Shown here piece by piece: positions 43,766-52,611 of a DNA stretch of 64,000 nt. Made by a program: the position numbers and the translations under genes. The stretch comes from Gillisella vitis. Lineage in GTDB: Bacteria > Pseudomonadota > Alphaproteobacteria > Rhizobiales > Rhizobiaceae. The stretch covers positions 1 through 64,000 of the forward strand of contig NZ_JACHLU010000008.1 of the NCBI RefSeq assembly GCF_014204625.1, in the 5' to 3' direction. The number at the start of each line of letters is the position of its first letter. The first letter of the stretch is position 1. A model generated the notes under the pieces. The model was not told the origin of the DNA and ran no database searches. It saw only the letters and a program-made list of their open reading frames with translations.

Positions 43766-46700
43766 TCACACGAGTTCCACATCGACCACGCCGGGAGCCG
43801 AGCGCATGGCCGCGGCAATTTCCGGCGTGATACGATACCGCTGGTTCAGTTCAACCTCAATTTCGCGGCGGCCATCTTCCTTGATCACCACAAAAGATAC
43901 CAACCCGTCGCCCTTGGTGTTGAGGTGCGCCGCCAAAGCCCGCAACGGGCTTGAATCGCGCACATAGACGCGCAGCGCCTTTTGCATCTGCAACGACTTT
44001 TCCTCAAGCGATTGCGCGGTCTGAATGCGAAGGCCAATGCCTTCCGGGCGCTCCTCGGCCGCAACGGTGATGACCAGCGATTTGCCCGATTCCAGCAAAT
44101 CCCGATATTGATTCAGCCCTTCTGAAAACAACACGGCCTCAAACTGGCCGGTGGCGTCGGAAAAGGTGACAATACCCATCTTGTTGCCGGTTCTGGTCTT
44201 ACGCTCCTGCTTCGAAATCACCGTTCCCGCCAGACGGCCCGCGGTAGCACCCTGCTTTACGGCCTGAGAAAAATCCGCAAAGTTTTGTACCCGCATCTTT
44301 TCCAGCAGCGGCTTATAGGTATCAAGCGGGTGGGCAGACAGATAAAAGCCAAGAACCTGAAACTCCCGCATCAGTTTTTCCGATGGCAACCAGGGGGTAA
44401 AAACCGGAAAGGAAATACGCTCCGGTCCCGTTGCGCCGCCTGCACCAAACATATCAGACTGACCACTCACCGCATTTTCCTGTGCCCGCTGGGCAAAGCC
44501 GATGATCCGATCCATGCCCGCAACCAGTTCTGCACGGTCACGCCCGAAACAATCAAAGGCACCAGCAAAAATCAGGCCCTCAAACACACGCCGATTGATC
44601 TGCTTCGGATCAATCCGAACACAAAAATCCTCCAGATCCGCAAAGGGCACATCACCGCGCACCGCAACGATATGCTCGACGGCTGCATCGCCAACGCCCT
44701 TCAAAGCGGCAAGGGAATAGTAAATTCTGTTGGGTCCAGTCTGGAAATGCCGGAACGATGTCTGCACAGACGGCGGCACCACTTCAATGCCAAGACGGCC
44801 AGCATCCTGACGAAAATCCACCAATTTTTCGGTATTGGCCATATCCAGCGTCATTGATGCCGCCAGAAACTCGACGGGATAATGGGCCTTCATATAGGCG
44901 GTCTGGTAGGACACGATGGCGTAGGCTGCTGCGTGTGACTTGTTGAAGCCGTAATTGGCAAACTTGGCCAGCAGATCAAAGATATTATCCGCCTGTGGCT
45001 TGCCGACACCATTTTTCACCGCCCCATCCACAAAACGGGCGCGCTGCTTATCCATCTCCTCTTTGATCTTCTTACCCATGGCGCGACGCAGAAGATCCGC
45101 TTCACCGAGCGAATAGCCCGACAACACCTGCGCCACCTGCATAACCTGTTCCTGATAAACGATAACGCCCTGCGTTTCCTTCAGCAGATAATCAATGGTC
45201 GGATGGATCGACTCGATCTCTTCCTCGCCATGCTTGCGGGCATTATAGACCGGAATATTCTCCATCGGGCCGGGGCGATAGAGCGCCACCAGTGCAATAA
45301 TGTCCTCGATACAGTCAGGCCGCATACCGATCAGCGCCTTACGCATCCCGGCACTTTCCACCTGAAACACGCCAACCGTTTCACCCCGCGACAACATTTC
45401 ATAGGTCAAGGCGTCATCCAGCGGAATTGTCGCCAGATCAATCTCGATATTGCGCAACCTGCAAAAATCGACTGCGGTTTTCAAAACCGTCAGGGTTTTC
45501 AGTCCCAGAAAGTCGAATTTCACCAGACCGGCCTGCTCAACCCATTTCATGTTGAACTGCGTAACCGGCATATCGGAGCGCGGATCACGGTACATCGGTA
45601 CCAGCTTGGACAGCGGGCGATCTCCGATCACGATACCCGCCGCATGGGTGGATGCGTGCCGATAAAGGCCCTCGATTTTTTGGGCAATATCCAGTAACCG
45701 GCCAACAACCGGCTCCTTGTCAATTTCCTCCTGAAATTTTGGCTCTTCTTCAATAGCTTTCGAAAGGGGTGTCGGATTGGCCGGGTTGTTCGGTACCAGC
45801 TTACAGATACGGTCAACCTGACCATAGGGCATTTCCAGCACCCGGCCCACGTCGCGCAAGGCCGCACGGGCCTGAAGCGACCCAAACGTGATAATCTGCG
45901 CTACCTGCTCACGCCCATATTTGCGCTGCACGTACCGGATCACCTCTTCGCGCCGATCCTGACAGAAGTCGATATCAAAGTCAGGCATAGACACGCGTTC
46001 AGGATTGAGAAAGCGCTCGAACAGCAGCGAAAAGCGAAGCGGGTCAACATCCGTAATGGTCAAGGCGTAAGCCACAAGAGACCCTGCCCCCGAGCCACGC
46101 CCCGGCCCGACGGGAATATCATGCTGCTTGGCCCATTTGATAAAATCCGCAACGATCAGAAAGTAGCCCGGAAACTTCATGCGTTCAATCACGCCCAGCT
46201 CAAAGTCGAGCCGGTCACGGTACTCCTTCTCCTCATAGCCGGGAGCCATGCCAAGCTTTGCGAGGCGATCATCCAAGCCCTCGATGGCCTGACGGCGCAA
46301 CTCTCCGGCTTCTGCCCGTTCCGCTTCTTCCGGATCGTCGCTCCCCCCGGTAAAACGGGGCAAAATCGGATTGCGCGTATCCAGAACGAAGGAACAGCGG
46401 CTGGCAATTTCAACGCTATTGTCCAACGCTTCCGGCAAGTCCTTGAACAGCGCCTGCATTTCGCTGCGACTCTTCAGATAATGATCCGGCGTCAAACGAA
46501 AACGACGGTCATCTGAGACAATAGCGTTATGGGCCACCGCCATCAGCGCATCATGGGCATCGTAATCGTCACGCGAGGGAAAGAAGGCCTCATTGGTGGC
46601 CACCAGAGGAATGTCATGCTCGTAGGCCAGCGCCACCATACGGCTTTCATGCAGCTGATCATAACCCTGATGGCGTTGTAATTCGATATAGAGCCGGTCT

Positions 46701-47257
46701 GCAAATAACCGCTTCAAGGTCAAAAGACGCGCCACAGCCTGCGCCTGATGTTCGCTTTTCACCATCAGGTCTACAGGGCCACCAGATGCCCCGGTCAAAG
46801 CAATCAATCCGCCTGTGCCGATCTCTTCCAGCCATGATGTGGTAATATGCACCGCATGGGTGCTATCTCCCTGCAAATAGGCCCGACTGACCAGATCAAC
46901 CAGCCGCTCATAGCCGGCGGAATTTGCCGCAAGCAAGACAATGGCCGGATATTTCTCCAGCCCGCCATTGCCGCGCTTCTCGTCGGTCATATCCTCCATA
47001 TCCAGGGAGAGCTGGCAGCCAATGATCGGCTGGAGTCCATCTCCCAAAGCCTTCTGGGAAAATTCCAGCGCAACAAACAGATTGTTGGTATCAGTAATGG
47101 CGATGGCAGGCTGCTGATCCGCAAGCGCTTTGCTCAAAATCTTCTTGAGCGGCAAAGCACCTTCAAGCAACGAATAGGCTGAATGCACCCTGAGATGAAC
47201 AAAACCCGGACCAGATCCACGTTCCATTGCCCCACTGTCGGCATCAAGGTCGCTCAT
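43766..47257 (-). CDS. dnaE: DNA polymerase III alpha subunit
   Basis: Catalytic subunit of the replicative polymerase, C-family. 1163 residues. The PHP domain opens FVHLRVHSAYSLLEGALPL. The catalytic region carries PVGPGRGSGAGSLVAYALTITDVDPL and the metal aspartates in MPDFDIDFCQDRREEVIRYV. HHH repeats and an OB domain (AGRLAGTVISKQERKTRTGNKMGIVTFSD) follow, ending in a tau-binding region. It is the normal DnaE1 size, not the shorter ImuC/DnaE2 type. It ends three bases from the facing transpeptidase gene. Confidence 0.98.
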   Translation of the reverse strand: MSDLDADSGAMERGSGPGFVHLRVHSAYSLLEGALPLKKILSKALADQQPAIAITDTNNLFVALEFSQKALGDGLQPIIGCQLSLDMEDMTDEKRGNGGLEKYPAIVLLAANSAGYERLVDLVSRAYLQGDSTHAVHITTSWLEEIGTGGLIALTGASGGPVDLMVKSEHQAQAVARLLTLKRLFADRLYIELQRHQGYDQLHESRMVALAYEHDIPLVATNEAFFPSRDDYDAHDALMAVAHNAIVSDDRRFRLTPDHYLKSRSEMQALFKDLPEALDNSVEIASRCSFVLDTRNPILPRFTGGSDDPEEAERAEAGELRRQAIEGLDDRLAKLGMAPGYEEKEYRDRLDFELGVIERMKFPGYFLIVADFIKWAKQHDIPVGPGRGSGAGSLVAYALTITDVDPLRFSLLFERFLNPERVSMPDFDIDFCQDRREEVIRYVQRKYGREQVAQIITFGSLQARAALRDVGRVLEMPYGQVDRICKLVPNNPANPTPLSKAIEEEPKFQEEIDKEPVVGRLLDIAQKIEGLYRHASTHAAGIVIGDRPLSKLVPMYRDPRSDMPVTQFNMKWVEQAGLVKFDFLGLKTLTVLKTAVDFCRLRNIEIDLATIPLDDALTYEMLSRGETVGVFQVESAGMRKALIGMRPDCIEDIIALVALYRPGPMENIPVYNARKHGEEEIESIHPTIDYLLKETQGVIVYQEQVMQVAQVLSGYSLGEADLLRRAMGKKIKEEMDKQRARFVDGAVKNGVGKPQADNIFDLLAKFANYGFNKSHAAAYAIVSYQTAYMKAHYPVEFLAASMTLDMANTEKLVDFRQDAGRLGIEVVPPSVQTSFRHFQTGPNRIYYSLAALKGVGDAAVEHIVAVRGDVPFADLEDFCVRIDPKQINRRVFEGLIFAGAFDCFGRDRAELVAGMDRIIGFAQRAQENAVSGQSDMFGAGGATGPERISFPVFTPWLPSEKLMREFQVLGFYLSAHPLDTYKPLLEKMRVQNFADFSQAVKQGATAGRLAGTVISKQERKTRTGNKMGIVTFSDATGQFEAVLFSEGLNQYRDLLESGKSLVITVAAEERPEGIGLRIQTAQSLEEKSLQMQKALRVYVRDSSPLRALAAHLNTKGDGLVSFVVIKEDGRREIEVELNQRYRITPEIAAAMRSAPGVVDVELV

Positions 47258-47396
47258 TGGCTCTATCCCGTTCTCATGAAGCTCTGATCAAAGACAGCCG
47301 CACACTGCACTGCTCGCATCGCTGCATTTTTAACCGCTGACGGTGCTGTGTCCAGCAGGCAAACCATGCCAACCGCCCTCTATCCCCTCAAAACAG

Positions 47397-47483
47397 TCAG
47401 AATGCCAAGGCAAGCAACGACAGGCTGATGATAAAGACCGCAAGGGAAGCGAATGCGGCGATGTCTTGCAAAACGTCAGTCAT
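47397..47483 (-). CDS. Small single-helix membrane peptide of 28 residues
   Basis: MTDVLQDIAAFASLAVFIIS followed by LSLLALAF: a short polar start and one continuous hydrophobic helix of about 20 residues. ATG 47483 has a fine ribosome site (TTAGGAGTGAGCC). It lies 140 bases upstream of dnaE in the same direction. No family is recognised. It is too short to judge by length alone, but the ribosome site, clean membrane pattern and position make translation plausible. Confidence 0.5.
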   Translation of the reverse strand: MTDVLQDIAAFASLAVFIISLSLLALAF

Positions 47484-47672
47484 GGCTCACTCCTAATCTC
47501 TTTATGTATTTAGTTTGTTCCCTTTTTGTATCATTGTCAACTCAAATTCCAACAGGCCAGAAACGTCGAAAAGTCAACGTTGTTCTGGTTCTGCAGGGAC
47601 CGTCAGAATGAATATTGTGTGGGTAATCGTTCAGCCGTTTATAATATCGTGCAGCTTTCATCGTCACGATAA

Positions 47673-47709
47673 AAATCTGGCGCTCGTTTTAAAAACGAAC
47701 GCCAGATTT
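47673..47709 (-). terminator. Long hairpin terminator after lolD
   Basis: Arms AAATCTGGCG and CGCCAGATTT enclose, across one C/A mismatch, a second pair TCGTTTT/AAAACGA. Read leftward the stem ends in GATTTTTATCG, so it terminates the lolC-lolD operon; it could work in both directions. Confidence 0.8.
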
Positions 47710-47774
47710 GAAACACAGCCATGTTTTATAGTGAGCCTTCCGCGCATCCCATAAGGACGCTTGGGGCTGTCGTC

Positions 47775-48464
47775 TTACAGTTCCAGATCAACCACTTTAC
47801 CATCCACCAAGGTCACGCAACGATCCATACGGCGCGCCAGTTCGTGGTTATGGGTGGCAATCAATGCGGCCAGACCGGATTGACGGACCAAAGCCTCAAG
47901 CGCCGAAAACACATAGGCTGCGGTTTCCGGGTCGAGATTGCCGGTTGGTTCATCGGCCAAAAGCAGCACGGGTGCATTGGCCACGGCACGGGCAATTGCA
48001 ACGCGCTGTTGCTCACCACCGGAAAGCTCAGCAGGGCGATGATCGCCGCGATGTCCGATTCGCATATAATCCAGCATGGCTTTTGAGCGCTTGCGGGCTT
48101 CGGGGATGGTCAGGCCCGCAATCATCTGCGGCATCATGATGTTTTCAAGCGCTGAAAATTCAGGCAGCAAATGGTGAAACTGATACACAAAGCCAATGCT
48201 GCTGCGCCGCACAGCCGTGCGCTCATCCTCGGACAGATCGCTGCAATTGCGCCCACCAATCAGCACATCACCATCACTCGGCTGTTCCAGCAGACCGGCA
48301 ATGTGCAAAAGCGTTGATTTGCCCGTACCAGACGGTGCAACCAGCGCCACCGTCTCGCCTTCATACAGCTTGAGGTCAGCACCTTTGAGGATGGATAGTC
48401 GCGCCTCGCCTTCGCCATAGCCACGCGACACATTTGCGAGTTGAAGAACAGGCTGTTTTGCCAT
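47775..48464 (-). CDS. lolD: Lipoprotein-releasing ABC transporter ATP-binding protein
   Basis: ATPase that drives release of outer-membrane lipoproteins from the inner membrane to LolA. 229 residues. Walker A is APSGTGKST, the Q-loop region is [22 protein letters not shown], the signature is [14 protein letters not shown] and Walker B is [13 protein letters not shown], with H-loop THNHELA. It overlaps nothing after ATG 48464; the partner permease gene ends at 48479, 14 bases upstream. Confidence 0.97.
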   Translation of the reverse strand: MAKQPVLQLANVSRGYGEGEARLSILKGADLKLYEGETVALVAPSGTGKSTLLHIAGLLEQPSDGDVLIGGRNCSDLSEDERTAVRRSSIGFVYQFHHLLPEFSALENIMMPQMIAGLTIPEARKRSKAMLDYMRIGHRGDHRPAELSGGEQQRVAIARAVANAPVLLLADEPTGNLDPETAAYVFSALEALVRQSGLAALIATHNHELARRMDRCVTLVDGKVVDLEL

Positions 48465-48478
48465 GGGTGCACTGTTCC

Positions 48479-49786
48479 TTATTCGTAACGGAGAGCTTGC
48501 ACGGGATCGAGACGCGCCGCCCGCCATGCAGGGAAAATAGTTGCGATGAAAGACAGGCTCAGCGACATCAGGATCACGGAAAATGTCTCGCCAAAACTCA
48601 TATCCGCAGGCAGCTTGCTGAGGAAATACAATTGCGGATCAAACAGGATCGTGCCTGACACCCAGGAGAAAAACTCCCGGATTGACTCGATATTCACACA
48701 GACGACAACGCCGAGCACTACGCCAGCAAAGGTTCCTGCCGTCCCAATGGCCGCACCCGTCATGAAAAAGATTCGCAAAATCGCATTCGAACTCGCCCCC
48801 ATGGTTTTGAGGATGGCGATGTCCCTGCTTTTGTCTTTCACCAACATGATGAGACCGGAAATAATGTTCAGCGCTGCCACGATGACGATCAGCGTCAAAA
48901 TCATGAACATCACATTGCGCTCAACCTGAAGGGCAGAAAAGAACGTCTGATTGCGTTGGCGCCAGTCACTGATAAACACCTGACGACCAGCGGCCTCTTC
49001 CACTTTGGGCCGGAGCTCATCAATATCATCAGGATTGCTGACAAACAATTCGATGGACTGAACCAGTCCTTCCGCATTGAAGTAAAGCTGCGCTTCTTCC
49101 AAAGGCATGTAAATGATCGACGAATCATACTCTGACATGCCGATCTCAAACGTCCCGGAAATCTTGTAGGACTTCACCCGCGGGTTTACCCCCATCGGGG
49201 TCACGTCGCCTTCGGGCGACACGAGCGTAATGGAATCGCCCGCTTTCAGGCCAAGATCATTGGCCATGCGCGAGCCGATCAGCACGCCCTGCCCGGACGT
49301 AAAGGCAACCATATCGCCCGTTTTGATATTGGAGGAGACTTCCTTCAATTTCATCAGGTCTTCAGGGCGGATGCCGCGAACCAATGCGCCCGTCCCGGCC
49401 CCCGCTTTGCCAGAGGCAAGGGTTTGGCCCTCCACCAGCGGCAAGGCCATGGTGACGCCAGGCACGCTTGCGAATTTCTTCGCAAGCTCGGCATAATCCG
49501 TCAAAGGATGATCAACGGGTTGGACGATCATGTGCCCGTTGATCCCCAGAATGCGGGAAATCAATTCCGTGCGGAACCCGTTCATCACCGCCATAACGAT
49601 GATCAGGGTCGCAACACCCAGCATGATCCCCACAAAGGAGAAGCCGGCGATGACCGAAATCACCGCCTCCTTGCGCCGGGCGCGCAGGTAGCGCCACGCC
49701 ACCATACGCTCAAATGCAGAAAAGGGCTTTGCAGATGCCAACACGTCCGTGTTCACCTCAGCCGAGCGTCCGGTCTCGCTGCTCAA
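48479..49786 (-). CDS. lolC: Lipoprotein-releasing ABC transporter permease (LolC/LolE)
   Basis: 435-residue inner-membrane permease with four helices (about residues 40-68, 300-325, 345-370 and 395-420) around a large periplasmic domain, the FtsX/MacB layout. Family blocks are [43 protein letters not shown] and [21 protein letters not shown], with [19 protein letters not shown] at the end. The start is a TTG at 49786 with a strong AGGAGG five bases before. Only one permease is present, as is usual in alphaproteobacteria, so it probably forms a homodimer (LolF-like). Confidence 0.95.
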   Translation of the reverse strand: MSSETGRSAEVNTDVLASAKPFSAFERMVAWRYLRARRKEAVISVIAGFSFVGIMLGVATLIIVMAVMNGFRTELISRILGINGHMIVQPVDHPLTDYAELAKKFASVPGVTMALPLVEGQTLASGKAGAGTGALVRGIRPEDLMKLKEVSSNIKTGDMVAFTSGQGVLIGSRMANDLGLKAGDSITLVSPEGDVTPMGVNPRVKSYKISGTFEIGMSEYDSSIIYMPLEEAQLYFNAEGLVQSIELFVSNPDDIDELRPKVEEAAGRQVFISDWRQRNQTFFSALQVERNVMFMILTLIVIVAALNIISGLIMLVKDKSRDIAILKTMGASSNAILRIFFMTGAAIGTAGTFAGVVLGVVVCVNIESIREFFSWVSGTILFDPQLYFLSKLPADMSFGETFSVILMSLSLSFIATIFPAWRAARLDPVQALRYE

Positions 49787-49805
49787 TCTAGCCTCCTATC
49801 GGCGC

Positions 49806-51128
49806 TCAACCAGCCAGACGGTTGATAGCGGCGTCGATGGTCATGGTTTCGCGTTCGCCAGTTTTGCGGTTCTTCAACTCGACTTCACCATTGGCGACGG
49901 CTCGCGGTCCGGCAATCACCTGCCAAGGCAGACCAATCAGGTCCGCCATGGCAAATTTCGCGCCAGCGCGGTCATCCGTGTCGTCAAGAAGAACATCCTT
50001 TCCGGCCTTGCTCAACGCTGCATAAATCGTGTCACATGCAGCATCGCAAGCGGAATCCCCAGCCTTCATGTTAATGATGATGGCATCAAATGGCGCGACT
50101 GATTCAGGCCATATGATACCATTTTCATCATGGGAAGCTTCGATAATGGCCGGAACAAGGCGGGTTGGCCCGATTCCATAGGATCCCATGTGGACAAGAT
50201 GTTCTTTTCCATCAGGGCCTTGCACTTTTGCGCCCATTGGCTCGGAATATTTTGTGCCGAAATAGAAGATATGGCCAACTTCGATGCCACGTGCGGAAAT
50301 ACGCGCTGCTTCTGGCATGGCACCATAAGCGGCCTCATCATGCATTTCTGACGTTGCGGCGTAGTCCGATGTCCAGTCGTTAAAGATTTCCTGCAAACCT
50401 TCAACATCATCAAAATCAGTGTCAACCGATGGAATATCTCGGTCAAGAAAACTGCGATGACAGAACACTTCCGATTCGCCCGTATCGGCCAAAATGATGA
50501 ATTCATGGCTATGGTTGCCACCAATCGGGCCGGTATCCGCACGCATCGGAATGGCGCGCAGGCCAAGGCGATCAAAGGTGCGCAGGTAAGCCGTGAACAT
50601 CTTGTTATAGGAATGCAGCGCCGCTTCCTTGGTCCAGTCGAAGGAATAGGCGTCCTTCATGAGAAACTCACGCGAACGCATCGTGCCGAAACGCGGACGA
50701 ATCTCATCGCGGAACTTCAACTGGATATGGTAGAGATTGAGCGGCAAGTTTTTGTAGGATTTGACCGTTGAGCGGAAAATATCCGTGATCATTTCTTCGT
50801 TGGTTGGCCCATACAGCATAGGCCGGTCCTGACGGTCCCTGATGCGCAGCATTTCCTTGCCGTAATCGTCATAACGGCCGCTTTCCTGCCACAGATCCGC
50901 CGATTGCAAGGTTGGCATCAACAGCTCAACAGCGCCCGCCCGGTTTTGCTCTTCGCGGATAATGGCGTTCACCTTATCCAGAACCCGCTTACCCAACGGC
51001 AACCATGAGTATATTCCTTGCGACTGCTGCCGCACCATGCCGGTGCGCAGCATCAGCCTGTGAGAAACGATCTCTGCTTCCTTGGGGGTTTCCTTCAGGA
51101 TGGGCATGAAATAGCGGGAGAGACGCAT
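49806..51128 (-). CDS. proS: Prolyl-tRNA synthetase, short form
   Basis: Class II synthetase charging tRNA(Pro). 440 residues: [20 protein letters not shown], motif 2 [28 protein letters not shown], motif 3 with [15 protein letters not shown], and a C-terminal anticodon-binding domain. It lacks the editing insertion found in E. coli-type ProS, which is usual for alphaproteobacteria; editing is then supplied by a separate protein. ATG 51128 has GGAAG upstream. Lies 20 bases before the LolC/E start. Confidence 0.97.
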   Translation of the reverse strand: MRLSRYFMPILKETPKEAEIVSHRLMLRTGMVRQQSQGIYSWLPLGKRVLDKVNAIIREEQNRAGAVELLMPTLQSADLWQESGRYDDYGKEMLRIRDRQDRPMLYGPTNEEMITDIFRSTVKSYKNLPLNLYHIQLKFRDEIRPRFGTMRSREFLMKDAYSFDWTKEAALHSYNKMFTAYLRTFDRLGLRAIPMRADTGPIGGNHSHEFIILADTGESEVFCHRSFLDRDIPSVDTDFDDVEGLQEIFNDWTSDYAATSEMHDEAAYGAMPEAARISARGIEVGHIFYFGTKYSEPMGAKVQGPDGKEHLVHMGSYGIGPTRLVPAIIEASHDENGIIWPESVAPFDAIIINMKAGDSACDAACDTIYAALSKAGKDVLLDDTDDRAGAKFAMADLIGLPWQVIAGPRAVANGEVELKNRKTGERETMTIDAAINRLAG

Positions 51129-51451
51129 ACCGACTTCCATTCATTGGGCGACCGCTCAACGAGCGGAATCAGCCATATTTTACCTTTATCTCCAAGCCTT
51201 CTAGCCGTTTCAGACGCAGAAGAAAACCCGCCGTCGGGCGTTTTACCCCGCCTCTTGCAAGCCAGCAGAGCATCAAGATTCAAAACACTCTGACGCATTC
51301 GAAGTTGCAACAAAACAACGCCATTTGAGAGCAATACTCCGAACAGTGAGCAACCGCTCACCGTGCAACCATGTCAAAAAATTGACGCTTCTGCAAAAAT
51401 CGACAATTTCGATTTTTTTTTGAAACCTGTAACAAAAATGCAAAAAATGTA

Positions 51452-51480
51452 ATGACAAGCCACCGCAGTTGCGCTAGTTT
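51452..51480 (+). promoter_or_regulatory. Candidate promoter of the small RNA
   Basis: ATGACA (51452-51457) and TAGTTT (51475-51480) with a 17-base spacer. The start would be near 51487, giving an RNA of about 150 bases ending at the terminator. Confidence 0.45.
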
Positions 51481-51486
51481 GCGCTC

Positions 51487-51635
51487 ACAAAAGAGGCAGA
51501 AAGCTTAAATTTCTGTCGAATTCGCGGTAAAGTCTTGGGAGGATCAGATCTTAGGCGCGCTCCGTCGCAGCCCCTTAATTGGTTAAAGGTCACGCGATAA
51601 TTGCAGAACAAGGTCTTCGGACCTTGTTTTTTTTT
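51487..51635 (+). ncRNA. Candidate small RNA with UUCG-loop terminator
   Basis: No gene precedes the excellent terminator at 51607-51635 on its strand, and both flanking genes read leftward, so the terminator needs its own transcript. A fair promoter lies at 51452-51480. Inside are CCTTAA-TTGG-TTAAAGG and other short pairings, and no convincing open frame. Rhizobiales are known to encode the cell-cycle small RNA EcpR1; the setting beside proS and the RNase J and nuo genes makes that worth an alignment, but I cannot confirm identity. Confidence 0.6.
51607..51635 (+). terminator. Intrinsic terminator with TTCG tetraloop
   Basis: Perfect nine-base arms AACAAGGTC and GACCTTGTT around TTCG, followed by a run of T to 51635. 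One of the strongest terminators in the window. Confidence 0.95.
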
Positions 51636-51685
51636 GCCTCAATCGCGCGACTGTTTGACGCGCAAGACTGATTCACAACAGTGCT

Positions 51686-51775
51686 GTGCACCATATATGG
51701 CGCACGGCGCTGTAAAACTTTTAATCTGCTGCATAATTTTCTCCTTAAATCGATTCCGATTTAAGGAATATGCAG
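51686..51775. repeat. Palindromic intergenic repeat, second copy
   Basis: GTGCACCATATATGGCGCAC, then GGCGCTGTA, then CTGCTGCATAATTTT and an inverted pair TCCTTAAATCGATTCC / GATTTAAGGAATATGCAG. The order matches the element at 7045-7112. It lies just beyond the stop of the DUF1467 gene. Confidence 0.7.
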
Positions 51776-51799
51776 TAAAAGTGCACCGAAGAGCCGGAT

Positions 51800-52069
51800 T
51801 TATCGAATATCCGGCATGATATGGGGCAAATCGGCAAAGCTGACACCAAAATACGCTGAGCCATAGGTCCAGCCCGCAAGGATTGCGGCTGAAACAACCG
51901 TTGTTGTTGCCATCACCCGGAAGAATTGGAACCGCGCTGGTGCGCTGCCCACCGTGCCGGGCACAATGTCGCGCTCATCCTCCTGGGTCCGTACGCCAAA
52001 CGGCAAGACCGCAAAAAGCGTAATCCACCATAGAATAAAATAGATCGCACCACTCGTCAGCCAGGACAT
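51800..52069 (-). CDS. DUF1467 family membrane protein
   Basis: 89 residues with two helices: WLTSGAIYFILWWITLFAVLPFGVRTQEDERDIVPGTVGSAPARF is the family core, followed by VMATTTVVSAAILAGWTYG. Function unknown. The strong GGAGGGGACG site fixes ATG 52069. It lies 28 bases after the epimerase gene. This pairing next to RNase J is conserved in Rhizobiales. Confidence 0.93.
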   Translation of the reverse strand: MSWLTSGAIYFILWWITLFAVLPFGVRTQEDERDIVPGTVGSAPARFQFFRVMATTTVVSAAILAGWTYGSAYFGVSFADLPHIMPDIR

Positions 52070-52097
52070 CGTCCCCTCCTCCCGATTTCCAACCTGT

Positions 52098-52502
52098 TTA
52101 AACCTGCTCAAGCTCAATCAGTGTTCCAAAGAAATCCTTCGGATGCAAGAACAGCACTGGCTTGCCATGAGCACCCGTTTTCGGGTTTCCGTCCCCCAAA
52201 ATCCGAGCACCCTTGCGCAATAAATCATCCCGTGCTTGCAAAATATCCGCAACCTCATAGCAGATATGATGCATTCCGCCGCCGGGATTCTTATCCAGAA
52301 ACGTCTGAATCGGGGAATTGGCACCCAAAGGATGCAGCAACTCAACTTTGGTGTTTGGCAGGTCCACAAACACCACTGTCACACCATGCTCAGGCAGTTC
52401 CTGACGCGCGGACACAGTCGCGCCCAAGGTCTCCCTATAGCCCCGTTCTGCCGCCTCAAGATCTGGCACAGCCATGGCAATGTGATTAACGCGCCCCAGC
52501 AT
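52098..52502 (-). CDS. mce: Methylmalonyl-CoA epimerase
   Basis: Interconverts (R)- and (S)-methylmalonyl-CoA, linking propionyl-CoA breakdown to succinyl-CoA. 134 residues, vicinal-oxygen-chelate fold: GRVNHIAMAVPDLEAAERGYRETLG with metal His, VELLHPLGANSPIQTFLDKNPGGGMHHICYEV with the second and third ligands, and FFGTLIELEQV with the final Glu. GGAGTGATC precedes ATG 52502. It starts after the terminator of the RNase J transcript, so it may use its own promoter or read-through. Confidence 0.95.
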   Translation of the reverse strand: MLGRVNHIAMAVPDLEAAERGYRETLGATVSARQELPEHGVTVVFVDLPNTKVELLHPLGANSPIQTFLDKNPGGGMHHICYEVADILQARDDLLRKGARILGDGNPKTGAHGKPVLFLHPKDFFGTLIELEQV

Positions 52503-52517
52503 GATCACTCCTCCCTC

Positions 52518-52549
52518 AAAAAAATCGCGCGTCAAACGTGACGCGCGAT
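52518..52549 (-). terminator. Intrinsic terminator after RNase J
   Basis: Perfect 11-base arms ATCGCGCGTCA and TGACGCGCGAT around a four-base loop; read leftward it is followed by T7. It lies 60 bases after the RNase J stop and can end the long nuo-birA-rnj transcript. Confidence 0.9.
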
Positions 52550-52611
52550 CTCTATACCACAGAAGATTTCACTGTTGCTTTTCTGTTTTCAGTCCAACAG
52601 GCTGACTCGAC

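Larger units (their letters stand above)
47258..47774. other. 517-bp region between dnaE and lolD
   Basis: Contains a 28-codon membrane peptide (47397-47483) and a long bidirectional terminator (47673-47709). The rest shows no gene that I can support. Confidence 0.55.
51129..51799. other. 671-bp intergenic region between proS and DUF1467
   Basis: Holds the proS upstream region (51129-51440, A+T-rich, no gene seen), a small RNA candidate on the plus strand (51487-51635) and a palindromic repeat (51686-51775). Confidence 0.6.
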
